Positions 57,235-64,000 of a DNA stretch of 64,000 nt are shown piece after piece (position 1 is the first letter of the stretch; every line of letters begins with the position of its first letter). Source of the stretch: Guyanagaster necrorhizus. Lineage: Eukaryota > Basidiomycota > Agaricomycetes > Agaricales > Physalacriaceae. The notes under the pieces were generated by a model. The model was not told where the DNA came from. It did no database searches and saw only the letters and a program-made list of their open reading frames with translations. The stretch covers positions 1,438,100 through 1,502,099 of the forward strand of contig NW_025064883.1 in assembly GCF_019112545.1 (NCBI RefSeq). The letters run 5' to 3'. The translations under genes and the position numbers were made by a program.

Positions 57235-57759
57235 TGCATAGATGGTGCAAACGATGAGCATTTTGGGGTGAAAGTTGATTATTGGATTTATGGACGATTT
57301 AGTACCGAGGTCATCTATTTGAATAGTTATGAAATGTTCTGACTAAGTGATTTTTGATCTGCTTCGCGATATGAACCGACGCGACTTCATGCTACTTTTT
57401 AGGTTTCCGGGTCTTGAAATTCGACCATCGTTTGAGTGCGTTAGGGGCCTCCTCCTCTGTACTGTTTCGATTCCTTTATACATGGCAGGGGCACTGGCAA
57501 TTGGTATAATTGCAGGTGTAAGTAGTTGTGCCTTCCCTGGAAGAACAATACAGACGCGCCGCGCCGAGCCCTACACGTAGAGATGAAAGGTCGTACCGAA
57601 AGATTTTTGGACCTACAAGCGATGCGAACATATGATAGTAAATTGGACGTGACTTGACGCGACTTACAAAGGTGAATTTCAAGTTTTCCGAGTCTCGGGC
57701 TTTGACTGTTTCTCGGGAAGATTAGACTCCGCTTTCCTCTTCGTACCCATTTTGCTGCT
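57235..57759. other. Intergenic region, 525 bases
   Basis: Convergent region between the SprT-like gene (+) and the unknown gene on the minus strand. Long minus-strand frames here are shadows without conserved sequence. No gene, repeat or clear terminator structure seen. Confidence 0.45.
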
Positions 57760-58335
57760 CTATCCAGCTGCCCCCTCGTCCTCATTAGGCCCATCTTCAC
57801 TGGATGCGTCATCATCGGTGCCACCGCCGTTGGCCATGTACTCCACCTCCTCCACAGTACATTCTGTCCCGAGGCACTGACATTCAGCTCCTGAAAGATA
57901 GCTCTTGGCACCGGAAACTTTTTTCCCCCAATGATACCGTACTGCCTGAACTCGCCGTGGCAGCTGTATCCATCATTCCAGTAGAAGACGAGGAAAGCAT
58001 GGCTATTATCGTCTTCCTCTGCTGCGATGGATAGACCTTGATCATCTTCGTCAACCCTATTTATTCCGCTGCATGCCCACTATGAATACTGCATTATTGT
58101 TATACGTAGCGCCAGTCATACTTTCTCGATCATCTTCAATTTCTGGATGACCAGCGTAGACCCAGATGTCCTCGCCAGGTAGAACAGACAGATCATATGG
58201 TCCATCTCTCAGTTTCTGCTCGAGAATTGAATAAAGTGTACATGTATAGACCATCACAATACCACTACTCAAATCGTTACACCAATACTTAGGTCCCTGA
58301 CGATATCCGCCACCGTCCTCTCCATTATCGTACAT
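57760..58335 (-). CDS. Unknown acidic-tailed protein
   Basis: A minus-strand gene with at least three exons that stay in frame after splicing: MYDNGEDGGGYRQGPKYWCN, SGIVMVYTCTLYSILEQKLR, LSVLPGEDIWVYAGHPEIED and MTGAT; an intron GTATAA..AATAG; VDEDDQGLSIAAEEDDNSHA, FLVFYWNDGYSCHGEFRQY; an intron GTATCA..TTTCAG; then GAECQCLGTECTVEEVEYMA and an acidic tail ending PNEDEGAAG. A cysteine cluster (C-x-C-x5-C) follows the second intron. The frame is open further upstream (to about 58434, with WLAAIVSFFEKTGHSHW) but without an ATG, so an additional 5' exon may exist. I do not recognise the family. Its 5' side faces the uS14 gene. Confidence 0.55.
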
Positions 58336-58580
58336 GTAATTGTTCTGGCGATTATGCCAATGGGAGTGCCCCGTTTTTTCAAAGAAAGACACGATCGCAG
58401 CTAGCCAGGCGCACTTTTCTAGGGACTAGGAGACTCAAATAGCCCCGGCACATCGGTCCGAAGATCAACTTCGGAACCTTCCGTCGGGCTTTAAACTTTA
58501 ATAAGTGGCTGTATAGAATTACATAAGCAATCTCTCTCAATATTCACCCTACTTCTAAAATCGCCAACGCGCGCATCTCG

Positions 58581-58589
58581 CTAGGGTTT
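58581..58589 (+). promoter_or_regulatory. TAGGGTTT (telo-box-like) motif upstream of RPS29
   Basis: CTAGGGTTT lies about 82-90 bases before the RPS29 start codon. The reverse complement AAACCCTAG equals the plant telo-box found in ribosomal protein promoters; in fungi TTAGGG-type factors such as Tbf1 can bind similar sites. Function here is inferred only. Confidence 0.4.
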
Positions 58590-58670
58590 CTGTACGTTGC
58601 CCTTCATGCTGTCCTACATTATCGCACTCACCTATTCTTCTAGTCAAGCTTTCTGAAAAATACATACAAA

Positions 58671-58943
58671 ATGACTCACGACGCTGTTTGGTTCTCCCGT
58701 CCCAGAAAATTCGGAAAAGGTTCTCGCCAGTGGTGAGTGGTACTCCGACTCTCGAGGCCGCCTTCACGTTTGACTCCTTTGTCAGCCGTCTCTGTGCCCA
58801 CCAGGCTGGTCTTATCCGCAAGTACGGCCTCGACCTCTGCAGGCAATGTTTCCGTGAAAAGTCTGCTGCTATCGGTTTCGTCAAGGTTAGTAGCTCTTCC
58901 CCTGCAGTGTCGATTGGTCTTATCGTACTTCTAGAACCGGTGA
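58671..58943 (+). CDS. RPS29: 40S ribosomal protein uS14 (RPS29)
   Basis: Three exons encode a 56-residue protein: [20 protein letters not shown], then [18 protein letters not shown] and [18 protein letters not shown]. The four-cysteine zinc motif (C-x2-C ... C-x2-C) is intact and the length equals that of eukaryotic uS14. Introns lie at about 58733-58783 and 58887-58932; the last exon adds only Asn-Arg-stop. The start is at an AAA ATG context as usual for ribosomal protein genes. It is part of the head of the small subunit near the mRNA path. A TAGGGTTT motif lies 90 bases upstream. Confidence 0.95.
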
Positions 58944-59588
58944 AGTTGCGTTGGATTCGACCCATTCGCTTTGCGTTGCCCCTGCTTTCGTATGCAACCA
59001 CCATATATATGCATACTTGTACGCACATCATCATGATAGGGAAATAAAACTTCCAATGTCCGGGCATCCTCACGTCTAAGTTCCGTGCCTGCATTCCAAC
59101 TCTTTGCCGCTCTATCTAGTAGGAGTCTAAATGTGCGGTGCTACAAGTCACGAATGCAAACGATGGTATATTGCAATCAAGACACTCCAAATGATACACA
59201 CAATGAGGCAAAGCATCCGGTTGGCAAGTATCTAATTAAAGACTTTATACAGCTGAGGATTGGGGATAGGAATAACTACAGAATGGCAAATAGTGCTGCA
59301 ACGAGGATACTATTAGACAAACAACCGAGTTAGTGTGAATGAAAATAACCTGTACAAATGAGGTGGCAAATACGAAGTGTCCGGACATGAAAGCAGAAGA
59401 GGAATGCAGTTTTCGAATACAATGTGTTTGTGGTATGATAGATTCGGGACGGCGGTGCCCCAGAGATGACGGATGCGGGAAAAGAGATCGAATAAGATAG
59501 ACTTTTAGGATTTAGGTATCGTGCCAACAGACGCGGGAGTTGAACGAGGAGTCGTATATTAAGTTGATGTCGTTCCCGCAGAAAGAGT
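58944..59588. other. Convergent intergenic region, 645 bases
   Basis: Contains the 3' UTRs of RPS29 (+) and the Pumilio gene (-). AT-rich in the middle (59150-59330). No gene recognised. Confidence 0.45.
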
Positions 59589-62500
59589 TTACATCCCATA
59601 GCCAAAGCCTGACCTTTGGTAGGGATCGGCGAGGCCCGCTCCACCAAATTGATTCACACCGTTGAACGAGCCAGAATAGCTTCCATGGGTCGCTGACAGA
59701 CTATTATGACTCGAGTTTCCCTGTAAAACGTAGCCATCGATGGACTGAGGCTGTAGGCTATGGAGTTGAGATGAGAGATGGGATTGACTGAATGACGTCT
59801 GCTGAGGAAGGCCGTAAAGGCTTCCTTGACCGTAGACGTCTGTCAAAGTGTTGGCATGATGAGCTTGAGGAAGGTGACGACCACCGGTTGGGGTTGAGCC
59901 GAGACCTTGGTTGGTGAGCGCCATGTTGACAAGGGCCTGTTGTGTATGATACCCGCCGAAGTGATCCATTTGCTCGCGCTGCAGCTTGTTCTGGATACGT
60001 TTGCCGTACGGCGTATTACGGATGAGGGGAAGGACAGGCCGAATTCCCTCTACAAGCAGTGCGCGTTGTGCGGGTTCGGCGTAATCCAGCGCCGTTTGGA
60101 CACAATAGTTACCGTACGAATCACGAAGAAGTTTCTCCAGACGGGTTCGATTAAGAAGCTCTTCGATGAGCATTTTCCGGGTACTGTGTTCTGCAACGCG
60201 AACACACTATGGCGAAACGTCAGAGCAGTTCTATACAGAAGAAAAAATAGCTGGTACCTTTTCGATAACGTTGGAACTGAACTTCTGGACCGACAGCGCA
60301 CAGACGTTCCCAGCGAATTGACGTATAACCGCATCGCTGAAGCGATTGTCGTTCAGGTCAAGGATATACTGAACGACCTGTTGAAACGAATTAGTCAACG
60401 GCATCTATCGGATGATGAACGGTACACTCACATAGTTACCATATGGGTCTTGAACCAGAGTGAGAGCATTATAGGTAATCTCGTTGACGAGTTGAATACG
60501 TTGGTGGTCCGATGCATGATCTATACACCGCTGAAGAACGCAACATCCGTGACGATGCGTAGCAACTTCCACGCAGTTGACGGCAACAGCATTGTAAATG
60601 AACTACAGCGGATATTGTCAGAATAGGTTCATTTCTCCGCAGAACAGTGAGTACCTGGTTGTCTTCGGGAGCCAACTTGTTGAGGCACTTCTGGATGACA
60701 TGATTGCCATTCAAGTCTTTGATAAGGACGACGACATGAAGACTGAGAGCAACGATAATGGAATGAATCTGAGCATTGTAGCGAACATCAGCCTGCGTCG
60801 CCCCACGTAAGTGTGATAGGAGAGATAGTAAAGAAATTATACTTGCCTGACGTCTTGTTGACAAAAAGTCGATCATCTTCTGGACAGCACGCGTCCCATG
60901 CATATTTAATGAGATGTTGACAAGATCCTGTGCGACAGATTCGCATATTACATTGCGCTGTTCATCTGTGGAAAACTCAAGCAGCTTCTGACACAGGTAG
61001 TTCCCGAACGGGTCTGAAAAAAAAATACAATGAGAAAAAAAAACTGTCATGATTGGCCGAACAACGCACCTGTCATGAGATCCGCAAAATGACCGAACGT
61101 TTCACGAAAAATCATGTCTCGGTGTTCTGGAACGCCTTCCTCCAGCTTCTTCTGAAGGTATCGGCAACCGTGTTGGTCTTTGCATAGAGCAGGAATATCA
61201 CCCTGGAGATCTTCTAGACGTGTACCAGCGAATCGGTTGACTAGCGGGGGATGAGAGATTGCACAGGGATGATGAGAAATTCAATGTGACATACATTCCC
61301 GGTCAATGTCACCCCGCTTGTGCTTAGGGCCGTGCAGACCATTCATCTTGCCATCAGCTACCCCATTGCTTGGCCGGCCTGCCACACCCAATCCATAACG
61401 AGATCCAGAGTATAAGGCACCGGAGCCATTGGCGCTTCCACCATTGGGAGTACGGCTACCTTCGAACCCGAACGAATCATACCGGCCGTTGTCCATCCCG
61501 CCGTTAAGCCCATAAACGGAGTCCACACCATACTGATATGGGACAACGAATCATTAATACACATATCAATGCGCGAAATACGTCACGAACCTGCATGGAT
61601 TCTTCGAGACTTCCCTGTGATGAATTGAATGACAAGGAACCATTCTCATATTGCGCCGTGGGTGTGAGCCGCGTCAGAGACGGTTGAAGATCACCCGAGT
61701 TTACGTTACTGTCGCCTAGCTGGTGCGAGCCCATACGAGAACCCAAGGAGTCGGTAAGCGGGGTGGATGGTGTCTTCAACAGGTGCTGAGGGTTGTTTGA
61801 GATACCAAGCGGCGTTGCTGGCACAGATCGGGTGGTACCGTTTAAAGTCTCCAGCATAATTGGCGGCGTGCCGCGCCTAGACGATGGAGGTCGAACATGA
61901 GGATGTGTCTGAGGATGCTGGGGGACCAGAGGTGTGGCCGACGCTGAGACAGACCCTGCAAGTTTCCCAGTGGCGTCCATAGCAGCCGGGGACAAAGACA
62001 AAGTTGGATTGGTCACTGTCCGTCGGTCGTTCCTGGGGAGCTCATCTCCCCGAGAAACAGGGAACTGCGGCCATTCTGAATGTTTCTCCCGAGATTCCAT
62101 GGCGCGACTGAACGAAGACCGTGGCGACGTCTGAGATATGTGCGCAAGATCAAGCGCAGCCGATGACGTTGAAACCTGCGGGTATTGAGTGATAGGCTTG
62201 GAAACTTTGCAATAGAACGGCGCACCTTGGAAAAATGGTTATACTTGTCATCGTCGGAAGTGGGAAGATTTCGCATGGCATCTACAGAAGCGGGACTTAG
62301 AGAGGGCCTTGAAGACGCTGACAGGGACTCACTATGCATCTCCTGGTCTAGCTGCTCATCCAACATCATGCCAGCATTAAAATTTCCACCGTAGCGAACC
62401 TCGTCTTCCCCATAGCGTGAGCCCCGATTCAAGATGGAAGCCGAAATAGGATTCGGTGAGGGAGAAGCCCTGTTGGAACGGTCTCCGGCCAGAGCCAAAC

Positions 62501-63213
62501 CTTGGAAATGACCCGCGAGCTCTTCATCATGACTGCTGGCAGACGTACGGCGGCTAGCGGGCATGCTTTTGGCACCAGCAGAGCGCGGTCCACCCTGAGT
62601 CGCGGCAGCGTTACTGGGATCAGGAGAGAGGTTGACGTTGTGAGCGTAGGTGACAGATTTTCGCTTGTCGGCAGCGCCGACAGCCTTTGACAAGGAGTCG
62701 GCATCGACAGGAAGATGTGAACGATTGTTGCGCATGCCAGGGATAAACTCGCCGTTGAGAACGGCATTCACTCGAGGGGGGGTAGTGGGGGCCGAGACCG
62801 CAAGGTGTTGGATACCGGTACCATTGGGGACGTTGGGATCATAGGGAATGCTAAGCAGCTCCTGGGCCTGCTGCTGCTCGAGTACACGCATTTGATCTTC
62901 GAACATTTTGCGCTGAAGAGCACGCTGCCTTTCGTGCTCGAGTCGCTTGAGCTCGACACGCTGCAGTCAGAATATGTCAATCAGACATAAAAAGAGAAGA
63001 ACTAAGATGCGCACAGCAGACATATCCGGCATATTACTTCCCAATCTTGCGGCCTAGAAGAAAAGAAGTTGGGAAAAGTCGGCCGAAATGGAAAGGAGAG
63101 ACGAGACATACGGAGTCAGCAAGGTCCAAGAAAGCCGGCGGACTCTGCTTTCTCTCGTCGGAGGGCGAGATATTATCAGTAGATATAGTAGAATTTTCCG
63201 AAGAGATATTCAT
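59589..63213 (-). CDS. Pumilio (PUF) RNA-binding protein
   Basis: Minus strand. The start MNISSENSTISTDNISPSDE leads to a long disordered N-terminus (61.3-63.2 kb) with a Glu/Arg/Gln-rich coiled helix (QRALQRKMFEDQMRVLEQQQ) and many SP/TP sites. The PUM homology domain occupies 59.9-61.25 kb: FADLMTG..PFGNYLCQKLLE, FSTDEQRNVICESVAQDLVN, ISLNMHGTRAVQKMIDFLS, LNGNHVIQKCLNKL, and DSYGNYCVQTALDYAEPAQR followed by NTPYGKRIQNKL. These are the five-residue RNA-base-contacting helices (NxxxQ, SxxxE types) of PUF repeats. The C-terminus is Gly/Ser/Gln-rich and ends GFGYGM. The protein binds UGUA-type 3' UTR sites to repress mRNAs. About eight repeats are expected; I did not count each. Confidence 0.9.
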
Positions 63214-64000
63214 TTTGGAGGATAGAGACCGGCAACCGTTCGAAGGAGGTGAACGAGAGAAAACAAAGCGAAGAATGAGTAAATAAAGAAAAGCGTAATT
63301 GCACAAGGACGATGCTGGATGAACGGGAGTAGGAATGCATTGAAAAGGAGAGAACAGTGATAGACGGCGATGACGACTGACCTGAAGCCAAGTTTTGGGC
63401 CTCTATAAAGGTATTGATGTTACAACGGCTGATGCTGGACGACGGCGATGGTGATGAACAAAGCAGCAGGGAGGCAAGAGCTGCAGCAAAGGGACGTACC
63501 CTTTTTAATGCTCCAGAATCCAAGCAGAGACGGGAGAAGGATGAGTGAGAGAGTCAAGTAATATGGTCGCTGAACACCGTGCTGGGGACCCTGAACTCTA
63601 ATACCCCGGCAATCCCCTTCAAAAATAAAACTCCGTCACTTTCCGATTTCCGTCGTCCCTTGAAAAAAAAAAAAAGTTGTCTACTGATCCAATTTGATGG
63701 CTTTCTGTCTCTTCACATATCACTACGCCTCCCTGACCGCCAGCTCGCTGCAAGAGGAGTTCTCAGTAGTGATCGCCGTTCTAAATATTCCTTGCCTTTT
63801 TCTTAGCTATCTCTTTCCCATTTTTCTATCTCTTTAGCCTGGGCACCGCTGGGGCGGGCCACAGTCGGTATATTTTATCCAATTCGCATCTGGGCCCCGT
63901 ACGCAGTCCCCCTGCTGACCAAGCGAGAGGATCATATGCATCACAGTCGCTAAGCTCGTTGCCATACGAAGAAAAATCCGCTTTCCCCCCAAGCATTCGA
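63214..64000. other. Upstream region of the Pumilio gene to window end, 787 bases
   Basis: Probably the long 5' leader and promoter of the Pumilio gene. Contains an A run at 63663-63675 and a C/T-rich stretch at 63770-63840. Short plus-strand frames here show no conserved sequence. No other gene seen. Confidence 0.45.

Noticed and set aside
57441..57911. 156-codon minus-strand frame as a separate gene
   Set aside because: It is a shifted frame over the spliced unknown gene and intergenic sequence; no conserved residues, and another frame fits splice sites better.
1..64000. Secondary metabolite or defence gene cluster
   Set aside because: No polyketide synthase, NRPS, terpene cyclase, NLR-type or P450 gene is present; genes are mainly housekeeping.

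Overview
The window is nuclear DNA of a filamentous basidiomycete, most likely an Agaricomycete. The evidence is dense protein-coding genes on both strands, almost every gene split by introns of about 45-65 bases with GT..AG ends, Zn2Cys6 and homeodomain regulators, a DUF6593-type protein, laccase relics and a GPI-anchored GH79 glycosidase. Coordinates of multi-exon genes are from start codon to stop codon; introns lie inside. I saw no tRNA, rRNA or CRISPR array.

Layout. 1-8.1 kb (+): the 3' end of a CHD3/Mi-2 type remodeller, a catalytically degenerate RNase III/dsRBD protein with a 24-bp hairpin after its stop, and a HIRAN-SNF2-RING (HLTF/Rad5 type) repair translocase. 8.2-9.7 kb (-): a decayed ThrE/DUF1212 transporter. 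9.9-13.4 kb (-): a Zn2Cys6 regulator whose first zinc ligand sits on an 8-base micro-exon. 13.8-29.3 kb: mostly membrane traffic and lipid genes, namely a REEP/Yop1 protein, exocyst Sec3, a homeodomain protein, ceramide glucosyltransferase, an LYR-motif protein, exocyst Sec8 and a lipid-droplet hydrolase. 29.3-33.3 kb is a gene-poor island with laccase relics, an F-box-like fragment and a 5'-truncated LINE.

33.3-48.9 kb: S-formylglutathione hydrolase, a Cds1/Chk2-type FHA kinase, the 60S-export GTPase LSG1, a DUF6593-like protein, a lipase, a small C2H2 protein, an allantoate-type MFS permease, a glutathione-transferase-like protein, splicing factor SF3A2 and the Hsp90 co-chaperone p23. 49.2-64 kb: an unknown membrane protein, an Mdv1/Caf4-type mitochondrial fission WD40 protein, GH79, a SprT-like protease, an unknown acidic-tailed protein, ribosomal protein uS14 (RPS29) and a Pumilio protein.

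Most genes are housekeeping and there is no metabolite cluster. Themes that recur are genome maintenance (CHD3, HLTF, Cds1, SprT), secretion (Sec3, Sec8, Yop1, glucosylceramide) and mitochondria (LYR, Mdv1). The most unusual features are gene-structural: two 8-base micro-exons, an initiator exon holding only ATG, probable GC-AG introns, head-to-head promoters of only about 80 bases, and a dead RNase III beside its own long hairpin.
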